A stretch of DNA of 64,000 bases from Gammaproteobacteria bacterium (lineage in GTDB: Bacteria > Pseudomonadota > Gammaproteobacteria > Steroidobacterales > Steroidobacteraceae), in contig RFOD01000001.1 in NCBI GenBank assembly GCA_009926865.1, positions 62,001 through 126,000 on the forward strand, written 5' to 3'. Positions 28,184 through 36,982 of the stretch are shown here, piece by piece; position 1 is the first letter of the stretch; each line of letters begins with the position of its first letter. Position numbers and translations under genes: made by a program. A model generated the notes under the pieces. It did not search any database, was not told where the DNA came from, and worked only from the letters and a program-made list of their open reading frames with translations.

Positions 28184-28846
28184 CTACATCACATGCCGTA
28201 CAGACGACAGTGCGATGCGACCGTTATCGGTGTTAAGAAGTAGACCCGCGCCTTGGCCATCGACCGTGATACTGCGCACGGTGCTCAAGACGGAAACCGG
28301 CAATGCTTCCGTTCGGTCGGCATAGCGCGCCAGCGCGTTGATTTGATACGGCCCAGGCATCAAAGATTCACCGTCCGCGCCGCGCCCGTTCCAGCTGTAC
28401 TCGCGCTCGCCACCGCCGGGACCCAGTAACAACCGCGACACCTCGACACCCATCGAGTCACGAATGACCACTTCGACGGCAGATGCCGTGTCAGGCACCT
28501 CGATCGTGCCGCGCACCGGACGTTGCCCATCAAACGAGGCGATATTTCCCTCGCTCAATACACCACGCCCGATCAAGCTTGCGCCTTCTACGGTTTGCGA
28601 TGCGCGCAAGGCATCCACCATGCCACTTAATTGGGATTGCATCCCTTGTACGCCCGTTACGGTGCTGAACTGCGCGAGTTGCCCCAAGAACTCGCCGGGC
28701 TCTAAGGGCTTGAGCGGATCCTGGTTTTTGAGCTGGGCCAACATGAGGGTCAAAAATTGCTCCTGACCCATCTCGCCCATGCCGCGAGACGCTGTTTCAC
28801 CCTTGCGAATCAGCGTGCCAGAAAGCGGCTCTTGAATCGTGGTCAT
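28184..28846 (-). CDS. flgD: Flagellar hook assembly protein (hook cap)
   Basis: 220 residues. FlgD caps the growing hook and helps FlgE polymerise. The N-terminal conserved part MGQEQFLTLMLAQLKNQDPL (about residues 26-45) and EFLGQLAQFSTVTG are clear, and the C-terminal half has the beta-rich FlgD Ig/tudor region (GEREYSWNGRGADGESL). It follows flgC by 4 bases. Its normal partner gene flgE is reduced to its first codons 29 bases downstream. Confidence 0.93.
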   Translation of the reverse strand: MTTIQEPLSGTLIRKGETASRGMGEMGQEQFLTLMLAQLKNQDPLKPLEPGEFLGQLAQFSTVTGVQGMQSQLSGMVDALRASQTVEGASLIGRGVLSEGNIASFDGQRPVRGTIEVPDTASAVEVVIRDSMGVEVSRLLLGPGGGEREYSWNGRGADGESLMPGPYQINALARYADRTEALPVSVLSTVRSITVDGQGAGLLLNTDNGRIALSSVRHVM

Positions 28847-28850
28847 AGCG

Positions 28851-29261
28851 TTACTGTCCCAGTCGTAGCGTGGCGAGCATCAGATCACGCGTGGTGTTCA
28901 TCACTTCCACGTTATTTTTGTAGGCGCGAGAGGCGGAAATCATGTCAACCATCTGCTCAACCGCGCTGATATCCGGTACGAAAACGTACCCTTCCGCGTT
29001 CGCTAACGGATTACCCGGCTCATAGCGCGTTAATGGCGCTTTATCGGATTGCACCACTTGACTCACGCGGACCGCGGAGCCCTCATCGCGCGCCAACTGA
29101 CTGCGCACTTCCTCAAAAATAACGGCGCGTGCGCGATACACATCCTCGGGGCGCCCTGCCACGGTATTCGCGTTGGCAAGATTACTGGCCACGGCGTTGA
29201 GGCGAGTGGATTCCGCGCTCATCCCGGAGCCTGCGATTTCAAATAACTTAAAACTCGACAT
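28851..29261 (-). CDS. flgC: Flagellar basal-body rod protein
   Basis: 136-residue proximal rod protein, exported by the flagellar type III system. The N-terminal rod motif is SRLNAVASNLANANT-like: ESTRLNAVASNLANANTVAG (residues 17-36). The C-terminal heptad segment is VEQMVDMISASRAYKNNVEV. Length and order after flgB are normal. Confidence 0.95.
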   Translation of the reverse strand: MSSFKLFEIAGSGMSAESTRLNAVASNLANANTVAGRPEDVYRARAVIFEEVRSQLARDEGSAVRVSQVVQSDKAPLTRYEPGNPLANAEGYVFVPDISAVEQMVDMISASRAYKNNVEVMNTTRDLMLATLRLGQ

Positions 29262-29276
29262 GAGGCCCTCCGCGAC

Positions 29277-29693
29277 TTACTGACCCGTGATCGCAGTCAT
29301 CAGACCGCGCATCTGGGAACTAATGAAATTGAGCGAGGCCTGATAGCGCACAGCGTTCTGTGCGAAAGCCGCCTGTTCGCGTTGAATATCGACGGTATTA
29401 CCGTCCAGCGAAGGCAGTACGTCCGTCCGATCCTGTAAACGCCACGGGCCGCCCATGGCGGCTGGTACGCCCGGCAAATGGCTGGCCTGGGTCGTCAATA
29501 AATTGGCGCTTTGACCTGAAGGCGATGGCGAACCCCGCAGCGCCGTATCCAGTGCCAAACGGAAATCGAGATCCTGTGCCTTATAATTAGGTGTCTCCGC
29601 ATTGGCGATATTTCGCGCCAGAACCTCGGCGCGTTTCGCACTGAGCTGTAAGGCTTGTGCGTGCAATGCGAAATGAGCATCTAAGTTAAACAT
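29277..29693 (-). CDS. flgB: Flagellar basal-body rod protein
   Basis: 138-residue proximal rod protein. The N-terminal rod motif SAKRAEVLARNIANAETPNY is at about residues 18-37, and the C-terminal helix is VRYQASLNFISSQMRGLMTA. A GGAGGATGATCA ribosome site precedes its ATG. First gene of the flgBCD remnant operon, behind a near-perfect sigma-54 promoter. Confidence 0.95.
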   Translation of the reverse strand: MFNLDAHFALHAQALQLSAKRAEVLARNIANAETPNYKAQDLDFRLALDTALRGSPSPSGQSANLLTTQASHLPGVPAAMGGPWRLQDRTDVLPSLDGNTVDIQREQAAFAQNAVRYQASLNFISSQMRGLMTAITGQ

Positions 29694-29733
29694 TGATCAT
29701 CCTCCGCCAAAAAATTGGCCTCGTGGAGGAATG

Positions 29734-29749
29734 AGCAAGTGCCATGCCA
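29734..29749 (-). promoter_or_regulatory. Sigma-54 promoter of flgBCD
   Basis: On the minus strand TGGCAT-GGCAC-TTGCT matches the -24/-12 consensus TGGCAY-N5-TTGCW at every defined position. It lies about 45 bases before the flgB ATG. Sigma-54 with a FleQ- or FleR-type activator drives flgB operons in Pseudomonas-like bacteria. Confidence 0.85.
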
Positions 29750-29978
29750 ATTCTGGTCGTAGGCTGCTCTCGGAGGCGGTGCCGTCGCGTGACGGTCGCG
29801 TCAAACACCTTAAATCGCCGATAAAAATTCGCTAAAGGAATCCCCAGAACTGCCGATGTATCGTCTGTTCGCACATCGCGGCGGTTAAGCCGTTCACGGA
29901 AAGGGCTTGCCACCTCGACCTGCAAATTTCTGCCAGCGGCGCGCGCGCTCGCGAAGCCATTCGGCAGAAATGTATCTT
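29750..29978. other. Divergent flgB/flgA intergenic region
   Basis: 229 bases between two opposed sigma-54 promoters. No credible gene is seen; open frames here have no family resemblance. This is where enhancer sites for a sigma-54 activator would be expected, but no site could be assigned by eye. Confidence 0.4.
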
Positions 29979-29994
29979 TGGCATGTATGTTGCT
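29979..29994 (+). promoter_or_regulatory. Sigma-54 promoter of flgA
   Basis: TGGCAT-GTATG-TTGCT fits TGGCAY-N5-TTGCW fully. The start point expected about 12 bases after the GC element (near 30004-30006) falls almost on the flgA ATG at 30007, so the transcript would have little or no leader. The ATG at 29983 lies inside the promoter and cannot be the translation start. Confidence 0.75.
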
Positions 29995-30006
29995 GATTCA
30001 ATCACC

Positions 30007-30735
30007 ATGAATCAGCGTGACAAACTATTGGCGTTATCCGCCTGGCTGCTGTGTGCTTCGCTTTCAATCTATGCGCAGGCCAGCCACGCGCAAAGTCCAC
30101 CCGTTTCGTCGACCTATCAACTGCATTCACACGCGGAGATTTTGCAAACTGCGGCGCAGTCGTTACGAAATCGTGCACCGGATGCCATCATCGAGGCGCA
30201 GCCCATCGACCCGCGCGTTCAACTACGCCGCTGCTCAGCACCGCTACAAACCGATGTTCCTTTAGGGGTGGCGTTAACGGCGCGAATCAATGTGCGGGTT
30301 CGCTGTCTCGCACCGGCCGCGTGGAGTCTCATCGTTCCCGTCTCCGTGAGCACAGAAACCGAAGTCTGGGTATCCGCCCGCCCCTTACGCGCAGATGAAC
30401 CGCTTCGGGAAATCGACCTAAGACGGGAAACTCGACGATTTCCGGGGACCGACCGCTGTTGTGTCCGTGATTCCGCCGAAGTGATCGGTAAAGTGCTGCG
30501 TCGACCGATTGCTGCAGGCACGGTCCTGAAGCGCGCGGACATCGAGATCGCTGATTCGATCAAGCGTGGCGAGATCGTCACGATCGTCGCAAGCGAAGCG
30601 GGTTTCGAAGTCCGCGCAAGCGGCGTCGCGCTGGGGGATGCCAAACCTGGAGAACCCGTTCGCATTCGGCACTCAAGTTCACTCAGGATTGTGCAGGCCC
30701 GTGCCGATACACCGGGTGTGGTGAGGGTGCCATGA
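30007..30735 (+). CDS. flgA: Flagellar basal body P-ring formation chaperone
   Basis: Periplasmic chaperone for FlgI P-ring assembly. 242 residues from ATG 30007, giving a standard signal peptide (MNQRDKLLALSAWLLCASLS, cleavage after SHA). The C-terminal half is the SAF/FlgA domain: WVSARPLRADEPLREIDLRR, VIGKVLRRPIAAGTVLKRAD and GEIVTIVASEAGFEVRASG. The substrate of this chaperone (FlgI) is not encoded in the window. Confidence 0.9.
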   Translation: MNQRDKLLALSAWLLCASLSIYAQASHAQSPPVSSTYQLHSHAEILQTAAQSLRNRAPDAIIEAQPIDPRVQLRRCSAPLQTDVPLGVALTARINVRVRCLAPAAWSLIVPVSVSTETEVWVSARPLRADEPLREIDLRRETRRFPGTDRCCVRDSAEVIGKVLRRPIAAGTVLKRADIEIADSIKRGEIVTIVASEAGFEVRASGVALGDAKPGEPVRIRHSSSLRIVQARADTPGVVRVP

Positions 30736-30805
30736 GTCGCGCACGTCGATTACCCGTCACCGTAGGCGTCACAACCATTTCGGAACGTTTATCTGAAAAA
30801 AGTCC

Positions 30806-30832
30806 TCAAGCTTTACCTGAGGCGGCCGTTAA
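30806..30832 (+). promoter_or_regulatory. Sigma-28 (FliA) promoter of flgMN
   Basis: TCAAGCTT-N11-GCCGTTAA compared with the flagellar consensus TAAAGTTT-N11-GCCGATAA: 6/8 in the -35 and 7/8 in the -10 box with exact spacing. It lies 36 bases before the flgM ATG. FliA-dependent flgM transcription is standard in the flagellar cascade. Confidence 0.75.
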
Positions 30833-30868
30833 CCCGCTTGGGAAAGTGGCAAAAGTGTGGAGACTGCC

Positions 30869-31213
30869 ATGACAATCAAAGTAAATTCGTTCGAGCCGCG
30901 GCTGGTGCCGGTCGGTCAGGAACATCCAAGCCGCGTAGCTAGCAATCCGACGGATCGCGCTGACGTGGCGAGTGCGATGAGTTCTGGGACGGCAACTCAA
31001 GCCGAGGAACGTTCGGTCGCGTTGACGCCAGCGAGTCGGCAACTCGCCGAGTGGTTGCGTGATGAGACATCCGAAGCGGGTGTGGATGCAGCCAAAGTCG
31101 CTCGTCTACGGGTTGAAATCGAGCACGGCACCTACCGGCTCGACTCGACGCGTATCGCCGAGGGCCTACTGACAAGCGAGCGTGAGCTCTTACAGCGAAT
31201 GGACCGTGGCTGA
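30869..31213 (+). CDS. flgM: Anti-sigma-28 factor
   Basis: 114 residues. FlgM holds FliA inactive until hook completion allows its export. The C-terminal FliA-binding region is recognisable: VDAAKVARLRVEIEHGTYRL followed by DSTRIAEGLL. The N-terminal half is low-complexity and disordered-looking, as in the family. ATG chosen because GGAGA precedes it by six bases. Ends one base before flgN. Confidence 0.88.
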   Translation: MTIKVNSFEPRLVPVGQEHPSRVASNPTDRADVASAMSSGTATQAEERSVALTPASRQLAEWLRDETSEAGVDAAKVARLRVEIEHGTYRLDSTRIAEGLLTSERELLQRMDRG

Positions 31214-31214
31214 T

Positions 31215-31730
31215 ATGTCTGATGACCTGTCGCATCGGAACGCCGATCAGGTGCAAACCGAACTGGCTCGTCAGCTCAGCGTCGAGCGGCGCTTACTCAC
31301 CGAGCTTGAGCGACTGCTTAAGGAGGAACGTGAGGCGTTGCAGCAAACGGTGGCACCCGAGCACCTCGAGCAGGCCTGTAATCGTCGCCAACAATGCATG
31401 GGCGAGTTACTTCGCCTACAGGACGAACGGAACCAGTGGCTTTTGCAAGCCGGTGTCACAGCCGATATTGCGGGGCTCTTACAACTCATCCGCCGCAGTC
31501 ACGTCCCAGGTAACGTCCCGAGCCAGTGGGCCGAGTGCGCGGCTCTCGCCAAACGTTGCCGCGATATGAACCAACAAAATGGTGCCTTGGTGGCCTCGCG
31601 TATGAGACGGGTTCAAGGCGTACTCAATATTTTGATCGGTCAAGGCGCCGACGCCGTGCCGGCGACTTATTCACGCCAGCTGACCGACTCGGCTCGACCG
31701 AGCGGACGAGTGTTGTACCTCGAGGCCTAA
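31215..31730 (+). CDS. flgN: Flagellar export chaperone for hook-associated proteins
   Basis: 171-residue helical protein matching FlgN by position after flgM and by pattern: ERRLLTELERLLKEEREALQ early in the protein, then NRRQQCMGELLRLQDERNQW. FlgN binds FlgK and FlgL before export, neither of which is encoded here. The ATG at 31215 lies one base after the flgM stop; a start at 31182 would overlap flgM. Confidence 0.78.
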   Translation: MSDDLSHRNADQVQTELARQLSVERRLLTELERLLKEEREALQQTVAPEHLEQACNRRQQCMGELLRLQDERNQWLLQAGVTADIAGLLQLIRRSHVPGNVPSQWAECAALAKRCRDMNQQNGALVASRMRRVQGVLNILIGQGADAVPATYSRQLTDSARPSGRVLYLEA

Positions 31731-31739
31731 GCGCTCATC

Positions 31740-31758
31740 GGGCGCCGATCAGGCGCCC
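31740..31758. terminator. Hairpin between flgN and the convergent oxidase gene
   Basis: GGGCGCC-GATCA-GGCGCCC forms a perfect 7-bp GC stem between two converging genes. There is no T-tract on either side, so it may be a weak or Rho-assisted bidirectional stop. Confidence 0.4.
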
Positions 31759-31765
31759 CTCGAGG

Positions 31766-33385
31766 CTACAGCTCAAGCGCGCCGGGGTTAATTTGTCGAG
31801 TGGGATCCACCACCCGCTTTAAATCTTTGACGAACTCCGCTGTTCCAGCTTGGAGCTCGCTGAGATAGGGATAGGTTTTACCTAATTGATTCGATGCTGC
31901 ACCCAATTCTGCAAATAACGCGACTAACTTTGAGCGTGCTTCATGCACGAGCGCAGTGGCTCGGGGATTAGCCTCCGGTTCGCGAAGTTTTGCCTTGGCC
32001 TCCGCGCTTAATACATGGCCATGCAATGGCAACCAGCGATCACGCCAATGAAAAACAGGCTCAAAACTAAATGCATGCGTACCGATCGCAATCAGCAAAT
32101 GACTCATCCATATGCCTTCTTCGGCAAAACGTGACTGATAGGGCTCCAACAACTTCGCAGCCGCCTGCATGATGCGCTCGGCATCCGAGTGAGCGACCTT
32201 GGCATTTAATGCAGCCCATCGATCGCCCTCCGCGCCGAGCACGCCATCCGGTGCGGGGAACAAATCCGCCCGTACCGCGCGCGGGATGGACTCGGCGATC
32301 TCCTGCCCACCTCGACTGAGACAAATTTCACGGATCGCGGCGATATCTGCCTGCACCGCTGCATCAGATCGACCCGAACACACCACATGCAATGAAAACG
32401 CGTCCGTCGGCAAAAAGTTCCGTCCTGCCGAGACGAGTCTCGCGCCAGCTGCCAAGCCCTTCAACAGGCCGTTTTCACTGCGCATCACTTTGAGTAACAC
32501 ACCGGTATCACTCAAAAGTCCATGTGACTGGAGATTCTTGCGAGTGGTCTCGGGGTCAAATACATAGGCCTCTTCCGCTGCCCCAGATCGCGCGACCTCC
32601 GATAACGCTCGCCCAGCTGCCGCCATCCCATCAAAGACGAAAGACCCAAAGCCGACCGCCTGGGGCGTACGCATGATGCGCAAGGTGGCCGTGAGCTTCA
32701 CCCCGAGCGCACCCGATTCATGCAGAAAGAGTCCGGTGAGATCCGGTCCACACGTGCGGTAGAAGGGCTTTTGGGCGTGGCGAAACGCCAGTTGCCCCGT
32801 TGTGATAATTTGCCCGTCCGCCCGAGCGACCTCGAGACCGAGCACGATGTCCGCGCCGGTGCCATAGCGCGCGGTGCCCAAGAATAACGCTCCATTGGAT
32901 AAACCACCCCCCACAGTCGCCCGTGCCCCCGAAAAGGTGCCAAAAAACGGCAAACGCAGACCGAGTGGTGCTAACGCGTCGTAGATTTGTTTCCACGTCA
33001 CACCCACTTCCACTCGGATATACATATCCTCGGGGTTGATCTCGAGAATGCGATTGAGTCGTGAGGTATCGAGCACCACCGTTTTAGCGCCCTCTGCCAA
33101 ATAACCCCCGGTGTAAGACAGGCCACCGCCTCGCGCGATCACGGTGTATCCGGCTTTCACAGCGGCGCCCACGGCTCTGGCGCATCGCTCTACATCGCGT
33201 GGTTTGAGAACGGCATCAACCGTTTGCCCACAGCCATAAACGTCACTCGAGGCGATCTCCCGCGTGGCGATATCCACTGCGATCTCGTCGGATTCCAGAA
33301 ATCCAAAACCACTGGATAAGCCCGCGGCAGCGGTCACACCCTGGGCTGGATGCGCACTCAGGTCATTCGTGATTGGATCCAACAT
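31766..33385 (-). CDS. FAD-binding oxidase/dehydrogenase (PCMH type)
   Basis: 539 residues. The N-terminal FAD domain shows ARGGGLSYTGGYL and FFGTFSGARATVGGGLSNGA, the C-terminal part the FAD-oxidase C domain ending DPTRQINPGALEL. Related enzymes oxidise 2-hydroxy acids (glycolate, lactate) or act as alkyl-DHAP synthases; the substrate is not evident. ATG at 33385 is preferred over TTG 33409 because GAGGGG lies five bases before it. Divergent from the stress-protein gene. Confidence 0.82.
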   Translation of the reverse strand: MLDPITNDLSAHPAQGVTAAAGLSSGFGFLESDEIAVDIATREIASSDVYGCGQTVDAVLKPRDVERCARAVGAAVKAGYTVIARGGGLSYTGGYLAEGAKTVVLDTSRLNRILEINPEDMYIRVEVGVTWKQIYDALAPLGLRLPFFGTFSGARATVGGGLSNGALFLGTARYGTGADIVLGLEVARADGQIITTGQLAFRHAQKPFYRTCGPDLTGLFLHESGALGVKLTATLRIMRTPQAVGFGSFVFDGMAAAGRALSEVARSGAAEEAYVFDPETTRKNLQSHGLLSDTGVLLKVMRSENGLLKGLAAGARLVSAGRNFLPTDAFSLHVVCSGRSDAAVQADIAAIREICLSRGGQEIAESIPRAVRADLFPAPDGVLGAEGDRWAALNAKVAHSDAERIMQAAAKLLEPYQSRFAEEGIWMSHLLIAIGTHAFSFEPVFHWRDRWLPLHGHVLSAEAKAKLREPEANPRATALVHEARSKLVALFAELGAASNQLGKTYPYLSELQAGTAEFVKDLKRVVDPTRQINPGALEL

Positions 33386-33492
33386 GTTTACCCCTCTACG
33401 CTCAGCCAATGCCTCTATATACGCAATCCTACTGATGTATCGCGAGAAGGGGCAGTTGAGACTTTACGCAAACGCCGTAAGGAGGTCAGCGC

Positions 33493-34466
33493 ATGCCGGC
33501 ATATCGGAAAATACTCATCGCCCTGAAAGATCTGGACGCCAAGTCCATGCCAGCCCTCAACAAAGCCGCGCAGATCGCCAAGGCCCACGGTGCCACGCTC
33601 GAGATTTTTCACGCTCTCGCCCAAACCGTGCTCGTCGATGCGTTGGATGCGAAGAAAGTCTCGCTCAAAGATTTTGAGAATCAGCAACTACACGCCTGCA
33701 AAGTATTGCCAAGCGCTTAAGGAAACACGACATCAGGGTAACCTGCGCCGCGGAGTGGGATTATCCACCTGCGGAAGCCATTATTCGTCGAGCGCTCAAA
33801 ACTAAGGCCGATCTCATCGTCGCCGAGCGTCATGCGACCAAGCATGTCGCGGGTTGGATGCTCTCCTACACCGATTGGGAGCTCCTACGACAAGCGCCCT
33901 GCCCAGTGCTATTGGTCAAAAAGACGAAACCCTATCACCGACCGCGCGTTCTTACGGCCATCGACCCCTTCCATCAGCACGAAAAGCCAGTACGGCTGGA
34001 TGCCGCATTACTGAACGCCAGCGCATCGCTTGCGACAGCGCTCAAAGGCACGTTACAAATCATTCACTGCGTTCCGCCTCCCACGGTGCTTACGGCCGGA
34101 TGGGTGGCAGGACCCGTCGTGGTCGATAACATCAAAACGGATGAGATGCTGAAAAATGCGCGTAAGGCCTTGGCGGCTGAGGTCGCACGGCATGATCTAC
34201 CGTCTCATAAATTGGCGATCGTCCAAGGCGCAGCGCGTGAGGCTATCCCGCAAACGGCGAAGTCTGGCAAGGCTGATATCGTCGTGATGGGTGCCTTGTC
34301 GCGTTCAGGGTTGAAACGTGTATTGATCGGTAACACGGCCGAGGCGGTGCTCGATGCACTCGAGTGTGATGTGTTGATCGTAAAGCCCGGGAAATTCCAG
34401 ACTAAAGTCGCAAGACGCAGCCGAGGCGCCCAACTCATGGCCTTGCCGAACGCCATTACGGGCTAG
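33493..34466 (+). pseudogene. Tandem universal stress protein (UspE-like), frameshifted
   Basis: A strong ribosome site TAAGGAGGT precedes ATG 33493. The first frame (75 residues, AYRKILIALKDLDAKSMPAL) stops at 33720. The protein continues in another frame from about 33700 (SIAKRLRKHDIRVTCAAEW), through the first Usp end (CPVLLVKK) and a complete second Usp domain with GAAREAIPQTAK, MGALSRSG, and RVLIGNTAEAVL. Adding one base in the A-run near 33700-33703 restores a 324-residue protein, the normal UspE size. So this is a one-base deletion, either a true mutation or a sequencing error. Confidence 0.85.
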
Positions 34467-34491
34467 GATCAAAGATCCTTCCGGTACGCGC

Positions 34492-35649
34492 CTAAAAAGC
34501 GTTGAGACCCGTCAACTCTCTGCCTACAGAGAGTTGATGGATCGTCTCGGTGCCTTCATAGGTGATCACACTTTCCAGATTCAGTGCGTGACGCAGCGCG
34601 CCGTACTCGAGCGTAATCCCCGCGCCACCGAGCAGATCTCTCGCCTCGCGGGCGATCTCCATCGCGGAGCGACAGTTATTCCACTTGGCCATCGACACCT
34701 CAACCGGTCGTAATGCACCTCGATCTTTGCGACGCCCTAAATGCAGCGCCAACACTTCGCCGAGCGTAATCTTGCGAGCCATCTCGGCGAGGCGAATCTG
34801 CACAGCTTGCGTAGCCGCCAAAGAACGCCCAAAGAGCTGACGCTCTCGCGTGTAGCGTAGGGACTCATCCAAACAGGCTCGGGCCGCGCCCATGACGCCC
34901 CACGCGATCCCATAGCGGGCTTGGGTGAGACACGACAGCGGTGCCTTCAGACCCACCTCGGTACCCGGCAGCAAGTTGGACGCCGGCACCCTCACATCAT
35001 CAAAGAAAAGTGCACCTGTGGCTGAAGCTCGCAGAGATAACTTTCGCTCAATGGCAGTCGCCGAAAATCCGGGCATATCACGCTCAACCAAAAACCCGCG
35101 CACGCCCTCATCAGTAAGCGCCCAGACAACTGCCAAATCGGCAATGGGTCCATTAGTGATCCACATCTTAGAGCCGTTGAGAATCCAATCTCCGCCTTGT
35201 CGCTTCGCATGCGTCAACATATTGAGCGGATCAGATCCCCCATGCGCCTCAGTGAGGCCAAAACAGCCGATGATTTCCCCGCGAGCCATGGCGGGCAGCC
35301 AGCGCTCACGTTGCGCTTCATCGCCATAAGCGTGGATGGGCCACATACAGAGCGAGGATTGCACGGACACAAAGCTGCGTAGCGCCGAGTCACAACGCTC
35401 GAGCTCTTGGCAGATCAGGCCATAGCTGACGGCGTTCAAACCCGCGCACGCGTAGCCTTCGATCGACGATCCCAATAGACCGAGTTCGGCCATGGGCTTC
35501 ACGAGCTCATGCGGAAAACGACTCTCTGCGAAGCACTCGCTGATGAGCGGCAAGGCCTCTGCATCCACAAAGCGAGCGACGGACTCGCGAACGGCGCGCT
35601 CTTCGTCGCTGAGCTCAGCGTCCACCCCCGCAAAATCAATTCGATCCAT
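34492..35649 (-). CDS. Acyl-CoA dehydrogenase, glutaryl-CoA dehydrogenase-like
   Basis: 385-residue FAD enzyme. The segment CDSALRSFVSVQSSLCMWPI and GCFGLTEAHGGSDP closely follow glutaryl-CoA dehydrogenases, including the Arg and Ser that hold the gamma-carboxylate. The catalytic Glu is in TYEGTETIHQL near the C-terminus. Glutaryl-CoA dehydrogenase converts glutaryl-CoA to crotonyl-CoA with CO2 release. It is the last gene of a five-gene minus-strand cluster with a CoA-transferase that could supply its substrate. Confidence 0.85.
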   Translation of the reverse strand: MDRIDFAGVDAELSDEERAVRESVARFVDAEALPLISECFAESRFPHELVKPMAELGLLGSSIEGYACAGLNAVSYGLICQELERCDSALRSFVSVQSSLCMWPIHAYGDEAQRERWLPAMARGEIIGCFGLTEAHGGSDPLNMLTHAKRQGGDWILNGSKMWITNGPIADLAVVWALTDEGVRGFLVERDMPGFSATAIERKLSLRASATGALFFDDVRVPASNLLPGTEVGLKAPLSCLTQARYGIAWGVMGAARACLDESLRYTRERQLFGRSLAATQAVQIRLAEMARKITLGEVLALHLGRRKDRGALRPVEVSMAKWNNCRSAMEIAREARDLLGGAGITLEYGALRHALNLESVITYEGTETIHQLSVGRELTGLNAF

Positions 35650-35729
35650 GGTGACCTCTCACGATGCCAACCCCCATCTGCGCGGCCCCATCGAGGCAGC
35701 CTTAAACGAGCCTATGGATGAATGATGCC

Positions 35730-36929
35730 TTATCCGACGACCTTTCGGTCACGCAGGTCGGCGATTTCCGCCTCGGCGAGGCCTAAGCCACGCAGAATCT
35801 CCTCCCCATGCTCGCCCGCACTGGCCAGGCGCCCGCCCTGACTCGGCCGTTTTCCGTCCATCTCGATCGGCAGAATCGGTAAGCGCGTTTTCCGACCATC
35901 CGGTAAGGTGGTTTCGCCCAATCCGCCACTGGCGGCGAGGTGCGGATCATCAAACATTTCCTCAGGCTTACCGATCGGTGCAAACGGCAAACCGGTTTTT
36001 TCCAGCAGAGGAATCAAGTTGGCCTTGGTGTAGCCTTTGAGAATCGCCCTCACTTTCGGCAGTAGCGACTCGCGCTGCAAGACACGCTGAGAATTCGTCT
36101 TGAGGGACTCATCCGCTGCGAAGTCTGCGAGACCAAACGACTGGCAAAACTTCTCCCACAGCCCATCCGAGACGATGCCGACGAACACTTGATCGTTATC
36201 AGCGGTCTCGAACACATCGTAAATGGCCCACGCAGAAATGCGCACGGGCATCGGCTTAGCGGGCTGGCCGGTCACCGCCATCTGCGCCATGTGCTGACCC
36301 ACGAGATAGACTGTCGTCTCAAAGAGTGCACTACTCACTTTTTGGCCACGACCCGTTTGATGACGCTGTTGTAGTGCTGCCAGCACGGCAATTGCCCCAA
36401 ACATCCCCCCCGTGACATCGATTACCGACGTCCCCGCGCGTAAGGGTCGCCCGGGTGGCCCCGTCATGTAAGCGAGCCCTCCCATCATTTGCGTGACCTC
36501 ATCGAGCGCGGTTCGGTCTTCATAAGGACCCGATAAAAAGCCTTTTTCCGAGCAATAGATCAGCCGAGAATTGGTTTGGCAGAGGCTGTCATAGCCCAAA
36601 CCCAAGCGTTCCATCGCGCCACTACGAAAATTCTCAACGACCACATCCGCCGCATCACAGAGGCGACGCGCCACGGCTACGCCTTCAGGTGACTTCAAGT
36701 TCAAACAAATACTCTTCTTATTGCGGTTATACATGGGGAAGTATCCCGCTCCCGAACCCAGCAAGGCTCGAGTGCTATCACCGCCAATAGGCTCAACCCG
36801 AATCACCTCAGCGCCCAGCTCCACGAGCACCGCACCAACGGCTGGCCCCATGACCATGTGGGTGAACTCGACAATCCGAATTCCCTGTAAGGGTAAAGGC
36901 TCACCCGTAGATTTAGACGCTTCACTCAT
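35730..36929 (-). CDS. Class III CoA-transferase (CaiB/BaiF family)
   Basis: 399 residues from ATG 36929, which has GAGGGG seven bases upstream; the longer reading from 36986 has none. Family blocks are GIRIVEFTHMVMGPAVGAVL at the start, NRNKKSICLNLKSPEGVAV, and the catalytic Asp in ALDEVTQMMGGLAYMTG. It moves CoA between carboxylic acids, often from succinyl-CoA. Candidate acceptors from context are glutarate (dehydrogenase next door) or a citramalate-like hydroxy diacid (lyase next door). Confidence 0.85.
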   Translation of the reverse strand: MSEASKSTGEPLPLQGIRIVEFTHMVMGPAVGAVLVELGAEVIRVEPIGGDSTRALLGSGAGYFPMYNRNKKSICLNLKSPEGVAVARRLCDAADVVVENFRSGAMERLGLGYDSLCQTNSRLIYCSEKGFLSGPYEDRTALDEVTQMMGGLAYMTGPPGRPLRAGTSVIDVTGGMFGAIAVLAALQQRHQTGRGQKVSSALFETTVYLVGQHMAQMAVTGQPAKPMPVRISAWAIYDVFETADNDQVFVGIVSDGLWEKFCQSFGLADFAADESLKTNSQRVLQRESLLPKVRAILKGYTKANLIPLLEKTGLPFAPIGKPEEMFDDPHLAASGGLGETTLPDGRKTRLPILPIEMDGKRPSQGGRLASAGEHGEEILRGLGLAEAEIADLRDRKVVG

Positions 36930-36982
36930 TGTTGACCCCTCACTCACTCGCTCCATCCCCATCGACGCCGTAAAGACGTCGC

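Noticed and set aside
29686-29925. A 79-residue minus-strand open frame upstream of flgB.
   Set aside because: It runs through the sigma-54 promoter and has no family resemblance; the region is better read as regulatory.
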